A stretch of 64,000 nucleotides of DNA from Nemopilema nomurai (lineage: Eukaryota; Cnidaria; Scyphozoa; Rhizostomeae; Rhizostomatidae). The stretch lies in contig PEDN01001356.1 in NCBI GenBank assembly GCA_003864495.1, forward strand, positions 62,001 to 126,000, in the 5' to 3' direction. This document shows positions 32,737-44,455 of this stretch, piece after piece. Each line of letters begins with the position of its first letter. Within the stretch, counting starts at the first letter, position 1. Below the pieces are notes generated by a model. That model worked only from the letters and a program-made list of their open reading frames with translations. It had not been told where the DNA came from and made no database searches. Made by a program: the position numbers and the translations under genes.

Positions 32737-33055
32737 TTAATAATCTCAAACAGAAACAAGCTAATTCAGCGTGGCACGGGCCTTGTTTTGTTTTGACTAC
32801 CAAGCTACCAGCTAACAAGGTCTACCAACATGGCGGAAACCAAGCGCGCGTTGCATTGTGGTGCAATTCAGAAAATGGTCTATAGGCTGATTGATCTCAG
32901 GGCACTTAAAATGAGGGCCAACATTGGGCAACTGTGTACTGTGTTAATAAGAGAGAACTTTTTACTGGATTGAGAATTGTGTATATATTAGTTGACTTCA
33001 ATAATGCAGCGTACTTCTACACGTCGAGCATAACATGAGTTGCTAAATTCGTAAA
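32737..33055. other. Upstream flank of the 32.7-kb transposase
   Basis: Contains ATGGCGG at 32830-32836 and probably the right end of the element that carried the 31304-32736 transposase. No coding signal was seen. Confidence 0.4.
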
Positions 33056-33120
33056 TAGAGTGGAGGAGTCATGACGTCATGTTTGCATAGCAACGCTGGT
33101 TTTGGTTCTAAACAAAAATT
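33056..33120 (+). repeat. Left terminal inverted repeat of element C
   Basis: Pairs with 37301-37364. TGACGTCA lies at 33072-33079 and GGTTCTAAACAAA near its inner end. Confidence 0.7.
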
Positions 33121-33143
33121 TGCCGTCGTTAGTTACATAGAGT

Positions 33144-34713
33144 ATGGCCGCGTTCAAAATAACATCGCTACTTTCGTTCTTCAATGATGAACCAAAATCC
33201 ATTGATAGGGGTGAAAATCACTACAAATCAGGTCATATACAGTCTTTGACATATGTTAGTGGAATTGTTCGTGGAGAAGTGCAAGCAAGCATGAAGGATA
33301 AAGTGTATAAAGTAACGGTGAGCTCTCGATATAGGCATAGGCCTAAATTTCAATTTTTTTTCAATTTCAATGAATTACACAACAATTACTTACAATGTAA
33401 TACTATATACATAGGTAGAATCTAAATCATATTAACAGAAATTCCTTAACTAACAGTATTTTCTACAATATGTGGATATTTAATGTTGTCTAGGACACTG
33501 AGATAAATCATCACGATTATCGAGCCTTGTTGAGTAATCTAAATTTTCTTGTTGGGTAATTTAGACCCTCCAAATGTTCATTTTACAAATATCAATTTTT
33601 AAACTAATTCAAAAGTGTGCGATTGATTATTTCATTTGTTTCCAACAGATGTATCTTGATGACGAATTAAAAATTAAGGCCACAGAATGTCAGTGTCCAA
33701 GTCGTGAACTGAAATGCAGCCACTCAGCAGCCCTCTACATACATTGCATTCACAATTTGAGCAAAACTGACACAGAGTGCCAGTGGAAAAAGCCGAAAAA
33801 AGTAGGCACTGAGCCCAAGGCAGCAAGTGATCTTTTTCCACCTTCAAAACATTATAGCCCACTTTCATGCAGCCCAGATGATGAAGATAGGGCCTGGTTG
33901 TTTGATGAGTTGTCTGGGTATGGCAGTTTTACAAGATTATGGTGGCTGTTGAGTCCTGAACCTAATACTGACTACAAAAGTATTGCAGTTCCTATTATAG
34001 CTGATTTAGTAGGCTGAGTTCCAATCCAAGCATGCCAGTGATAGAATATCCTACTTCCAAGAAATGCTGAAATTGGACCAAGCAACAATCAGTAAAGTTG
34101 CAATTGACACACAAGGTCAGCAGCATAATGACACATGGCATGTCATAAGGAAGGGGAGACTCACTGCCAGCAATTTTGGTGCCATTCTGGAGGCCAAAAG
34201 AGTCACTCCTTTTCTTGTCAAGCGTGTCTTGGGCGAATATGACCTGTCCCGGGTAAAGTCAATTGTCTGGGGCACCCAGCATGAGAAAGAAGCTGCAGAC
34301 AAATTTAGTCAGACTACAGGAGAAGCTGTAACAAGTACTGGAATTTGGCTGGATGAATCAGGCTTGTTAGGGGCTTCACCTGATGGACTTTTAGGGGAGC
34401 AGGCCCTTCTTGAAGTGAAGTGCCCATATTCACTACGCCATGATATGGTAGAACAAGGGTTAAAAAAGAAGGACTTTTTCCTTGAAAAAAAGAGGAAGGT
34501 CATCTTATGTTAAGAACTGACCATCATTACTGGCATCAAGTTCAAGGTCAGCTTCATTTAACAAATAGAAGCCTTTGTTATTTTGTAGTTTGGACAACAA
34601 AGGACATGAAAGTTTTCAAAATAATAAGAGATGATACTTGGTGCCAAAATTTAACAACTTTGAAACAATTTTATTTTAAAAACATTTTTCCTTTGTTATG
34701 TGAAGCACTGTAA
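33144..34713 (+). CDS. YqaJ-family nuclease with SWIM finger, element C (frameshifted)
   Basis: Exon 1 (33144 to about 33318) starts MAAFKITSLLSFFNDEPKS just inside the inverted repeat and ends at a GTGAGC donor. Exon 2 starts near 33649 after CCAACAG. SWIM ligands are CQCPSRELKCSHSAA. The YqaJ core (34060-34600) shows IRKGRLTASNFGAILE, VWGTQHEKEAADKF, GASPDGLLGE and LEVKCPYSLRH, so Asp and Glu-x-Lys are present, then HHYWHQVQGQLHL. Frame changes occur near 34015 and in an A7 run (34485-34491), where a -1 shift joins the two frames. It ends at TAA 34713. No PHD finger is present. Confidence 0.75.
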
Positions 34714-35213
34714 AATAGTTAGATATTTTAAGTAGTGACATCCTAGAACTGCACCACCCCCCCCCCCAAATAAGTCCTCACCCTAGCTCAATAATTGCTT
34801 TAATAAGGCTCCACAATAAAGAATTTTTTATAAGCCCCCCTCAAATAACTCCCAACCCTAGAACTTAAAGGTCTCTCGAATAAGCCCCCACTGCTATCAT
34901 GTTTTTTTGCCATCTGAATTACCTATTAGTGCTTTATCAAGAAAAACTGCAAACAATTGATGTATTCAGTAAATGAAATTAAAACTTTACAAAATTTAAA
35001 ACCGAAATGCATGAGGCTTTTTTAAAAACGAGTTCTCCATGTATAACAAGTTCAAAAATATGTTGATTTTCAGTTTTTGGATCTTTATGTATCACATGAA
35101 AAATGTTTAAGTCCCCTTGGAATAAGCCCCCATCTAAAAATGTCCAAAATTAATAAGCCCTCCGGAACTAATCTGAGGATTATGGTACTTAAAAACACAA
35201 TTATTTAAAAAAA
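34714..35213. repeat. Spacer between convergent genes with AATAAGCCCCC repeats
   Basis: From about 34755 to 35175 the word AATAAGCCCC or close variants recurs about five times, starting with a run of 12 or so C residues at 34759. The repeats are irregularly spaced and degenerate. Elsewhere the block is AT-rich and non-coding. Confidence 0.6.
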
Positions 35214-37116
35214 TTAATTAAAATCTGTTCCTGTTGAACATTCTTTTATCAGTGGAAACTGAAGATTAATCAGCGCAGCAACCAGCTGAACAATCTTGTC
35301 TGCATGGCTTCTTAGCCATGCAGGAATGAATGACAATATTTTGAAGTCTTTTATTCTGGCATTAGCCCTCTCCACATGAATTCTGCTTCTTGCTATCTCT
35401 TTTGTTCTCAAAATTTCTTGTCTTGTAAACTTCCCATGCTCCAAAAATGGTGGGATGTTTACAGAAACACCAACAGGAACAATGTCGTTTATGAGAAATC
35501 CTTTGTCAGCAAGGATCAAGTCTCCTGCAACAAAATGACTCAATATTCCACAATTCTCTACTATTGCTTTATCTGATGAAGAGCCAGGATAGAGCTTGCT
35601 GACATACGTTATAACAGCATTTGGTGAAACACCAATCAACACTTTGAACGAATTCATTGATCTGTAAGATGAATATGTGGCTCTCTGTAAATCCATTTGC
35701 TTGGGACTTGCAATCTCTATATCCGTGCCGTCTATGACAATTCTACAGTTTGGGAATGGGAGAAATGACGATGGAGAATGAATTTTGTTCTTGTGCCTTG
35801 ATGGTAAATTTTGCATGAGGTCTTTGAAAAATAGCTCATGCAAAACATAAATGAATGTTAAAATAATGTTTGAAATGGTTTTTTCACTACACGAAAACAG
35901 TTGCCCAAGATGCAAATTGGTGTAGTTTTGTCTCAATTTCATTAATGTGATCACGACCTGATCTTCAAACTTAACAGCCTCGACTTTCCAAGCATAATAA
36001 TAGTTTATGCTGGATTCAAATCTCTTTGTGTAATTCACAAGTATCCAGAAGACTTTCTTTGTTGGAATTCCGGTTTCCATCCGCAGGACATCCTCTTTTA
36101 ATTTGTGAACTGAATAATGCTGCTTGCAATATTCCTGCTCACTTTTCATTGCATTGAGCTGATCAGTTGCAACTTCTAACTCTTGCTGCAAAATGATTTC
36201 ATTAGCTGAGTAGCTTGATTTACTACTTTGCAAAGAAAATCCCCCAGATGCTGATTCTTGTTGAGGTTCATTTTCAACTATATTCTTTGTAATCCTCTTC
36301 TTCTTGACCTCAGGCTCACATGGAAAAAGTTTTTCAGCATTCCAAGCAAAGAGCTCTGGATCTTTCTTTTTTTGTCCATCTCGAAAGTGGCAGCTGCACA
36401 CTCTTGAATTTTGATTTGGCTCTCTATCTTGTCTTCTAGAATATTAGAGAATAGAATAAACTTAATATTTGAAAATGATCGAGACTGACACATCATACAG
36501 GCCTAAATGTTGTAGTTCGTCGATGGTTCTTGGTAATTGACTGGAATATATTCACTAGGTCTTTGCTTTAACTTGGCAATAACAATTTCCTTGAAAAAGG
36601 GATTGAAAAAAGCAACGGTTTATCAAACGATTTCGAATCCGCAAGGCTCTTTGTACAATAATTAACAAGGAGCGCGATTTAATGGGTGCTTGTAAACCGT
36701 GATCCTACGCCTTAAACGGAGAGGCCTGATCATAACTAGCCAAAGTGTTCTTAAATTTTGTTATAGTACTTAAGCTTTTGTATGTGCAAAAGGCTAGCAA
36801 CAGACCTAGGAAGTACTAATCTCTGCAAACCTAGACTAGATCTACTAGATTTGCTATTAGACTAACAATGTTTGAATCGTGTTTTTAGCCAACAGTTCTG
36901 ATAATTGTAGGCCTAGTTTTTAGGCTAAACAACGTATAAGCGGTAAAAGAATTGTTGCCTTGGTTATTACGTTATAAATCAATGTTCACAATTCATCACT
37001 TACCTTATCAATGTTTTCCAACGATTCAATCGTCTTTCTTCCTTGGGAAATCTGAAAAAACTGCAGTCATGACTTTCCGATTGATGGTTCCACGCAGGAA
37101 CAAAACACTGAACCAT
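35214..37116 (-). CDS. THAP-domain DDE transposase of element C (two exons, open)
   Basis: Exon 1 is 37116-37004 (MVQCFVPAWNHQSES, SFFRFPKEERRLNRW) with donor GTAAGT at 37003. Exon 2 is 36435-35214 after TATTCTAG, and the phases fit to give about 444 residues without a stop. The THAP end is SRVCSCHFRDG. The DDE domain has CRIVIDGTDIEIASP, LILADKGFLINDIVP and RIHVERANARI, so all three acidic residues are present. The second zinc Cys position of the THAP finger is Trp. This is the best preserved transposase here along with that of element D. Its start codon lies about 190 bp inside the inverted repeat. Confidence 0.85.
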
Positions 37117-37300
37117 CGCGAATTCCGAATGATAGTAAATTTATAAGAAAGTTATTGATGTAAGAACGATTAATACGAGATGAACCACAATAATTAAACC
37201 TAATTTCAACTATGAAATCGTTAGGAAGTTCGTAAATTCAACACAAAATGATAAGGCACACGACGTTAATAGTCATAACTATGGTGTATCCAAGCACGCC

Positions 37301-37364
37301 GAAGTTTGTTTAGAACCAGAGCCACCGTTACTAAGGACAAGTGACGTCACACTCCGGGACTCTA
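37301..37364 (-). repeat. Right terminal inverted repeat of element C
   Basis: Partner of 33056-33120. TGACGTCA lies at 37342-37349. Confidence 0.7.
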
Positions 37365-37584
37365 TACCTGCCATGATCAATGTTTCCAACATAGGCTTGA
37401 CAAAACGAAAGGAATGCAACCAGCGACTCATACGATAAACCAGCTGACTCTATTTGACAAATTTCTATTCCCGCAGCAACAAGATTGACATTGACATAAA
37501 CATTTCAAGCATTGTAGCGTTTCTCCTTCAGTTGATGCTGGAGAGACTTCATTTGAAAATTGCCTACATTGCGTGTTGAACTGC

Positions 37585-37960
37585 AACTTAAATGTTCACA
37601 TAGCCCTGATAAATATCAGCCCTTATCGTGCCTATAGCCCAGATGCCCTGTGTTTTTAAGTAATGCGAAAGATCGACAGAAGAGAAGTAATTGTCAAGGT
37701 AAACTTTGTATCCAACATGGCAAGGTAGAGAGGATGTTAGATGTTTACAACATCTCCCCTCACTCCTTGGTTTGGGGTATTATCATCATCACTTGTACCA
37801 GAGCCAGCACCAGTGTCCACCTTTGAAATCATTAACTATTCCACAGGGCGAGCTAGGTCGTCCTTTCACCTAGGTGTTTTGGAGTCTGTCTATATTTCAA
37901 TGGAAAATCCCATTCTTTGTAGACAGAAAGAGTTCGTCTTTTCCCTTGGGCTCTTCTAAA
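37585..37960 (-). pseudogene. piggyBac transposase fragment (around the second catalytic Asp)
   Basis: The - strand reads, with one frame change near 37735, VDTGAGSGTSDDD, then LTSSLPCHVGYKVYLDNYFS and THPIWAIGTIRAD-like sequence. LDNYFSS corresponds to the piggyBac FDNFFSS motif with the second catalytic Asp (compare about 49545). It is short, with stops upstream, so it is a relic. Confidence 0.6.
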
Positions 37961-38052
37961 GTTAGTTAAGTAACGCAGATGGTCAATTATAAGCAATTAC
38001 GTGCTCTGCTTATCTCCCTCTAGTGTTTTCGATCCGCATCTGGCTATTTATT

Positions 38053-38190
38053 CGGTCAGTTTTTGGTTATCTTCCGACGTTTGCATACTCTGAAAAGTGT
38101 CGGACGAAAAAAGTACCTTTAAGTATGAGAAAAACTAGTTCTGCTTTTTCTAGCAATTGTGAAGTTTTGTATTGCAAAGCACTTATTTAC
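38053..38190. repeat. Sequence duplicated on both sides of the piggyBac at 48.7-50.8 kb
   Basis: 38053-38110 aligns with 48631-48685 (shared CGGTCAGTTTTTGGTTATCT), and 38119-38190 aligns with 50832-50905 (shared TTAAGTA, AAAACTAGTTC and TTTTCTAGCAATTGTGA). The two halves are contiguous here around a single TTAA (38119-38122), so this copy looks like the unoccupied target of that piggyBac. It may itself be a tyrosine-recombinase relic on the - strand. Confidence 0.7.
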
Positions 38191-38707
38191 AAATTCTGAT
38201 TCTGTTCCATCTGCTGCCATAAAACGAGGATGTTGAAATTGGTCTATGTTGTAGCATACCTGTATAAATTACATCAAGATAATATGGAATAAAAACCAAC
38301 AGTGGAATAAATACCACTTCCCTTCCAAATGATACTCAATCAATGCTTATCTAATATACAGAAAGAAGGAATTGGGCTGATGGACTGGAAATTGATTTCT
38401 GTATGCAGCAGCAATGTAGCAAAAGAGTCTCAAACTTATCAAAGTTGATAGTAATGAATGGAACAAAGCTTAAACGTAGAATGATCAAAATATTCCAACG
38501 GTAAAATAAGAAAACATTATTTTGAGGTATGGTTTTATTTACTTCTGCGTTCTCACGTGGCCAAAACAACAGTCTCCTGCTGCATGATGTTGCTTTGGAG
38601 CAACAACTATTAAATGGGTCACATACCATATTGAGTGTTTTGATATAACAAAGTTATACTATTCGTCAATAGAGCATAAGTAACAAAAGGTGAAATAAAT
38701 TTTTTCA
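38191..38707. other. Stretch without recognised features
   Basis: AT-rich non-coding sequence. Nothing was seen in it. Confidence 0.35.
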
Positions 38708-39437
38708 ATGATCAAATGTTACTCACCAGAAAATCAGAAATCACAAGCAACATTATGCAGGAAAGGGTTAAGTTGCCAGATACTTAATGTTACATCAATG
38801 ATAGAATTCTTTAAAGAAGCTATGCCAAAGATTGAATTTGCCATTACAACGAAGGAGAATAATGGCTATAAGAAATTTGCAAAGACAATGTTATGTGCCA
38901 GGCCAAACTGTACCAGGTACCAGAAGTTATCACCATTTTAAACCTTCAAAAGATGGCTTTGGCGTGCAATTTAAACGTCTAAGTCAAGATGATCAGTTCA
39001 GTTGAATGTTTTACTTCAACGACCAGCAAGAAAATAGATCTCAATCAGTAGCTGTCAACGTCATGGACTTCATTGCCTGTTGCTATGATGCCTTGTGGTG
39101 GATAGGTCTAGTCGAAGAAATAGACAATGAGAATCAAGATGAAAAAGTCAAGTTTTTTCATCCAAGTTTTTTCATTAAAAACTTTACATGGCCAGCAAGA
39201 GATGGCGTCTGCTGGGTACCTTGCACAAAAATAATGTGTAAAATAGAGCCCCCAAACAGTAGAACTGGTCGAGTTTACACTATAAGCAACATGGATTTGA
39301 ACAAAATTAACAGGAAATTGAAGCATGTATCAACTCTTTCTCTCTTTAAATTTTTTCAAACTAATGAGAATTCTGGTGTTTGTTTATGGTCAAGGCAAGA
39401 AACAATCAGGAAACAACTCTATTGTCATGACTATTGA
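38708..39437 (+). pseudogene. Unnamed conserved protein fragment (WWIG/WPARDGVCWVP type)
   Basis: Two frames join near 38920. The first has IEFFKEAMPKIEFAITTKEN and ends near ARPNCTRS. The second continues YHHFKPSKDGFGVQF, a stop at about 39003, then DFIACCYDALWWIGLVEEID, VKFFHPSFFIKNFTWPARDG and VCWVPCTKIMCKIEPP. I recall many unannotated invertebrate proteins with this Asp-Trp-Trp and Trp-Pro-x-x-x-x-x-Cys-Trp pattern, but no named family. Function is unknown. It may belong to a mobile element. Confidence 0.45.
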
Positions 39438-39685
39438 AAAGTGAAGATCAATCATGTGCAGCAATTCTACAGAGAGAAAAGGAGAGACAAATAAATACAT
39501 AAAAAGACAATTTCTATAGCTTTTTTGAAAAGGAAAGGAAACCTATACAAAACAGAGGGACTGTCTAAGCTGATGATGTCAAGTTGCATCATAATTCCCA
39601 ATGCTTTTTAATCCTGTTAGGCAGGTGTAAATAGTGTGAGTCAGTCACAATCAATACAGTATCACAGGAACAAAGGAGACAACAT

Positions 39686-41172
39686 TAATCAAGAGACGCG
39701 ATGGGTTTGATGGCTTAATGGTAACAAGAAACACTGTTTTATGCGAAGAACACTTGACTGTTTCTGAAATTAAGCAAAATCCACTGCGCTGGAAGTTTGT
39801 TGCCGATGCTGTTTCTTCGATGAAGCTATTCGTTGATCCCAAGACGTACACTACTCAGACGACACGAAAAGCACCTAAAGATCGTGCTGCATCTGTTTCT
39901 TCTAAGCCTTCCGCTACAAATGTATCTAATATCTGTCCTGTTCCTGATTTGAATGTTGACTTAACTGATAATGTTGAACAAGTGTCATCGGCATTTTCAA
40001 GCTGTTCAACCCAGATAGAACTTTCTTTTGTCAAGGCGCAAATTTTCTTGAATAATGCTATCTCCTCTAATCTTGTGACAGATCATTGCTACGCACCTCT
40101 TTCACCTTCAACTGACATGAGAGAATATGTCACTCTTCAACAGAGAATTGATGAACTCTCCCTTAAAGTTTCTGAATTAAATGCTGAACTTTCCTTTGCA
40201 AAAAAGTCTTTCTTCTCCATTGATAAATTTAAATATGATGATGGAGCTGTCAGATTTTACACTGGCTTTCCAAATTTCTCTTCACTGGACTCTCTTTGAT
40301 TATTTGGCTCCAAAGTTGGATTTCTTACTGGCGAGGATCTAAGTCGCATGATGTATCTAAAGACAAGCCACAAAGACCAGATAGACATGGAAAATCTGGC
40401 CAAAAGCGCAAGTTATTTCACTTTGAATAATTTTTCCTGGTTTTAATGCGTCTTAAAGTTGGTCTCTTTCTAAATGATCTAGCAGATAGATTTGGCATCT
40501 CGAGTGGCCATGTTTCAAAGATCTTCACTACTTGGATCAATTTCTTATTTTATGAACTGCCTTCTCTCTTCCCCTTTCTGTCTCAAGAACAAATCCACAA
40601 GTTAATGCTAGAAGAATTTCAAGCTGAAACTGTACCCATCGACACATATAATTATTGGTTGCACTGGAATTTATACTGAAGTCCAATCCTCTATGAAAGC
40701 TCAGTCGCAAAGATGGTCTGAGTACAAGCATCACAACACTTGGAAGGCCACTGTTGGAATTTCTCCTACTAGGGCAATTACATTTGTATCTCAACTATGG
40801 TCCGGGCCTGTTTCTGATAAAGAAATAACAAGGAAATCTGGACTAATTTCTCTTCTTGAACCTGGTGACAATGTAATGACAGACCGCGGTTTTGACATTG
40901 CTGACATCTTACCAGCAGGTGTCACTCGTAACATTCCTCCCTTCAAAGGTTGTCGTGGTCAACTAATACAAAAAGAAACTGAAGAGACGGCCAATATAGC
41001 TGCAGTTCGGATTCACGTGAAAAAAGCCATTGACAAGATAAAGAATTACCATATTCTTGATGGTTGTCTCCCTTTATTCTTAAGTCCTCTAGCTAATCAT
41101 TTTTATACAGTTTGTTGCATGTTGACTAACTTTCTTCCGTTTCTAGTTAAGCCTGCAAGATTTTGTAAATAG
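39686..41172 (+). pseudogene. THAP-domain DDE transposase remnant (same family as element B)
   Basis: It begins mid-THAP (LIKRRDGFDG, NTVLCEEHLTVSEIK) and runs through a Ser-rich linker, coiled coil (LQQRIDELSLKVSELNAEL) and FYTGFPNFSSLDSL, then several frame changes and stops at 40300-40690. The DDE part resumes: SEYKHHNTWKATVGISP, VMTDRGFDIADILP and RIHVKKAIDKI. The catalytic Glu of the usual HVER motif is Lys, and the segment with the first Asp is shifted. It resembles 10703-11977 throughout. The first exon and the YqaJ partner are absent. Confidence 0.75.
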
Positions 41173-41289
41173 ATTAATTCATCTTACCCAGTACTATTTT
41201 ACAGCAACAAAGCAAGGGTCTTCAAAAAGGAATGAAATATAAACAATCTGTAGTACATTGCACGTAAAAGATATGACATATAAATATAT

Positions 41290-41650
41290 GTAACACTGTT
41301 GCTTTCACAGTAACATCTTTCACATTTGCTTAAAATTACAGTATGAAGGAAATAATTATTTTCGTATAAAATACCTACACAGCTGTTTCTTATTTTTCTA
41401 ATTTATTATTTCATTACAAAATGTAAAGAATTATTGTCTAAGTAAAACACTGTTGCCCACATGATAACTGTTTCCTGTTTTTTTAACATTAAAGAATTTT
41501 AAAAATAATTCTTTAGATATAACACTGTTGCCTACATGATAACTCTTCCTTGTTTATATTACATTAGAAAATGTAAGAAATACTTCTTTAACTTCAGCAT
41601 TGTTGCTTAGATTATAACTTGTTCTTTGACTTTTGCCACAGTTAGATAGT
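41290..41650. repeat. Degenerate tandem repeat, about 75-bp period
   Basis: Phrases like AACACTGTTGCCYACATGAT recur at about 41291, 41446, 41521 and 41596, with AT-rich filler resembling TTATTTCATTACAAAATGTAA between them. About four to five diverged units. Confidence 0.65.
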
Positions 41651-42599
41651 ATATGCATCTATTAGAATATCTTCTTAAATGCTTGAAATGTCTTTATTTA
41701 CCACTGTTCAATACATAGATCTAGAGAAATATATAAAAGCAGCATTGTAGTGGCTAAATGACTAGATTTTCTATAAAACATTTGCTAGTCTTTGTAACAT
41801 TGCTTAATTCCTTGGGATATTCTTTTTTGAGTTTGTTTAGATGGCATTTGCCTATCCATTATAGTTTAAATATATATATTAATGAAATTGGGATTTGCCA
41901 AATGACACAACTATGATAAGTACAGTGCAATATTTATTGTATACTATCTATATTAAGTCATTCCTCGATCATTTCAATGACAATGTGTCTGCATTTTGTG
42001 GTGCCAAGAACAAGATAATTGTAGAGTTGAAAGAAACTGAATGTTTGGATGTATCGATCAGAAGTCCAAGGTAAATGGCTCCACTTTAACTACAACGTGT
42101 CCTCAAATGTGCAAGATATCATGTGTGCATCTGACAACCTTTCTCAAGCAGTTGCGACGAACAGATTCTGCTTGCTGATTCAAGCGAGGAATATGGCATA
42201 GGCCCAAAGAATAAGGTCAGCCTTTGATCCCGACGATTTATTCCTGTATGCCGCCAAAATAGATTTAAATTATTTTACAGTGAGACTCTGAAGATCATCT
42301 AGACAATGCACAGACTTGTTTCCAGCAACAAAGATTGGAATTGATCCATTTTGTTGAGGTTTTTTGCAATGAAATACAGTATTTTCTTCCGTCACCAGGT
42401 CACAAAAACAGATCACACGAAGATCCTTACAGCGTTTGCTTTGTTTTCAATTCCGAGTCTCATTTTCACAAACGAATGTTAAAAGGGTCCATTGGTGACA
42501 CACAACACTCCTTCTCAATATTGTTTATTTCAAGCTAATCGTCGTTTATTGGGATTGTTTTTGGTTCGTATTTGGTGTTATTTTTCCCTATCTATTCCA
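41651..42599. other. Stretch without recognised genes, possible LTR
   Basis: No coding motif. The final 100-200 bp before the gag-like sequence (42500-42600) could be the end of a decayed LTR, but no matching partner was found. Confidence 0.3.
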
Positions 42600-43640
42600 C
42601 AACATTTCACTTCAACATCACTGTGAATGACAATTCTCCATCCACTGTTGCTGCATTGCCATCTACATCGACCGCTTCTACTTCACCGCCTACCGTCCAT
42701 GCTGTTACTCTGAAACTTCCTCCCTATTGGTCAAACGATCCCGTCTTCTGGTTTGCCCAAGTCGAACCGCAATTTCTGACTCACAAAATCACCTCGCAGC
42801 AAACAAAATTGCTTATGTCATCTCTTTGCTTCAGCCCGATATTGCACAGGAAATCAGGGACATTTTAATTTCACCTCCTCTTACAAATCCTTATGAAGTT
42901 TTGAAATCTTAACTGATAAAAAGAACCTTAGCCTCTGAACAAAAGCAATTCGACCATTTTTATTTCGGGAGAACTGGGAGGCCGAAAACCTTCCCAATTC
43001 CTTTGAAAAAGTGCATCAATTGCTTGGAGACAACAACTTGGAAAACGGCATTTTAAACAACTTTCCCTGCAACGATTATCTGGAAGTATCCAGATTATCT
43101 TGACTTGAACTCCGGACACAGTTCAATTCGGCAAACTTGCCCTTCTCGCTAACCAATCAAATTTGCTCCAACACAGCCATCCATTTTAAGCATGCCGTCA
43201 TCCCCTGCTGACTCCTTCGTAGAGAAGGAACTCCACGATCTTAGGAACCAGGTCAACAGCCTTACAACGCAACTGGCTACACTTGTCACTCAAGTCATTT
43301 CCAGCTTCATTCTCACTCATACTCTCGTTCTAGTTCAGATAGTCGTAGTCCAGAAACTTTGCCGCCATCTACTTATCGCCTTGATGCCAGTGCTTCCTGT
43401 CCACAAAGCCCCATTTGTTGGTACCATCGCTGATTTGGATCCAATGCCCACCACTGTACCATTCCATGCTCCCAAGCCTGCGACTAGCGGTGACAAGTCC
43501 CACTGGTGAACTCAACAACCACAGTCGCCTCTTTTATGTCACTGACCGTACCAATGGTACACGTTTTGTTAGGGAGTATAGTTATTGTCTTACATCTACA
43601 CCTGGTATTGGCCTTAAGAACGTTACGTAATATCCGCCCT
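42600..43640 (+). pseudogene. Ty3/gypsy-type gag and protease-start fragment
   Basis: Pieces in several frames. A gag start reads LKLPPYWSNDPVFWFAQVEP and continues in another frame with an SLLQPDIAQEIRDILISPPL-type stretch. Further on is a coiled coil (ELHDLRNQVNSLTTQLATL), a CWYH-type region, and GELNNHSRLFYVTDRTNGTR, which in intact elements leads into the aspartic protease. No reverse transcriptase follows. It is an old, heavily decayed retrotransposon copy. Confidence 0.6.
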
Positions 43641-43740
43641 TGTATAAAATTCTATTTTGTTGTGTTTTGGTTATTCTGTGATAGATCTCATACAAGTAGC
43701 CACTAGAAGTATTATCTTATTGAGTTTCGACTCTGGCTAC

Positions 43741-44455
43741 ATTTCTATCACAAAATAACTCTCAGCTATAATCAAAATAGAAAACAAAATAAAAAGTTTC
43801 AACGGCCAAGGGAACCTTACGGTATTTGTGACAAAGATAGAGCTACATTCAGCCCTGAAAGATTTACAGGAGAGAAAAAAGCTCAAAATTTGGCAAGCAG
43901 ATTATAGGGGCCTGCCTTTGATGTTTACCTTCGTTTTTCTACAGAAGAACGAAAAGATTTCGATCAAATAAAGGGGAGCTTCTCAAGCAAATTGAGAAAG
44001 GCCAATTAAATGGTGAAGAAGCAATCTTTGAACTGTCTAATAGAAATCGTCTACAAGGTGAGTCTGCTCTTACATTCTCCTACAAAATAATGGAATTGAT
44101 TAAACTTGCCTACCCAGGCTTTGACGACTCAGCTTGCGCAATTCTAGCTAAGGATTACTTTGTTCGTGGACTTTACCCTGACATGCGTTCTGCTTTGAAA
44201 GCCATGGAAAAAACTCCAATCATGTGATGTTAAAGCCCTAGCAGTGGAAACAGTGCGCTTAGAATTAGCGGGTGTTAAGTCAAACATGACGATTGCAAAA
44301 TGCCATTCGGCTAATGTGATTAGTATTGACAGATTAGTACGAAGAAATACCTCCCACGCTTATTCAGGTATTGGCACCAACCAATTTGTTCCCAGTCTAC
44401 ATATTCCAAATTTACGTTGCAATCGTCCTTTGTGAATGGTCAAAGCCAACATGTG
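43741..44455 (+). pseudogene. Second retrotransposon gag-like fragment
   Basis: One frame, with interruptions near 43905 and 44225, reads FSPERFTGEKKAQNLASR, FDVYLRFSTEERKDFDQIKG, NRNRLQGESALTFSYKIMEL and AKDYFVRGLYPDMRSALKAM. This is the gag capsid pattern of LTR retrotransposons. It differs from the gag just upstream, so two unrelated relics sit side by side. Confidence 0.6.

Larger units (their letters stand above)
33056..37364. mobile_element. ISL2EU-type transposon C, complete
   Basis: The termini are imperfect inverted repeats (33056-33120 and 37301-37364), sharing TAGAGT at the tip, TGACGTCA inside, and TGGTTCTAAACAAA at the inner edge. A YqaJ gene runs right from 33144 and a two-exon transposase runs left from 37116, with their 3' ends 0.5 kb apart. 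Length is 4309 bp. The transposase is open throughout; the nuclease has two frame changes. Confidence 0.8.
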
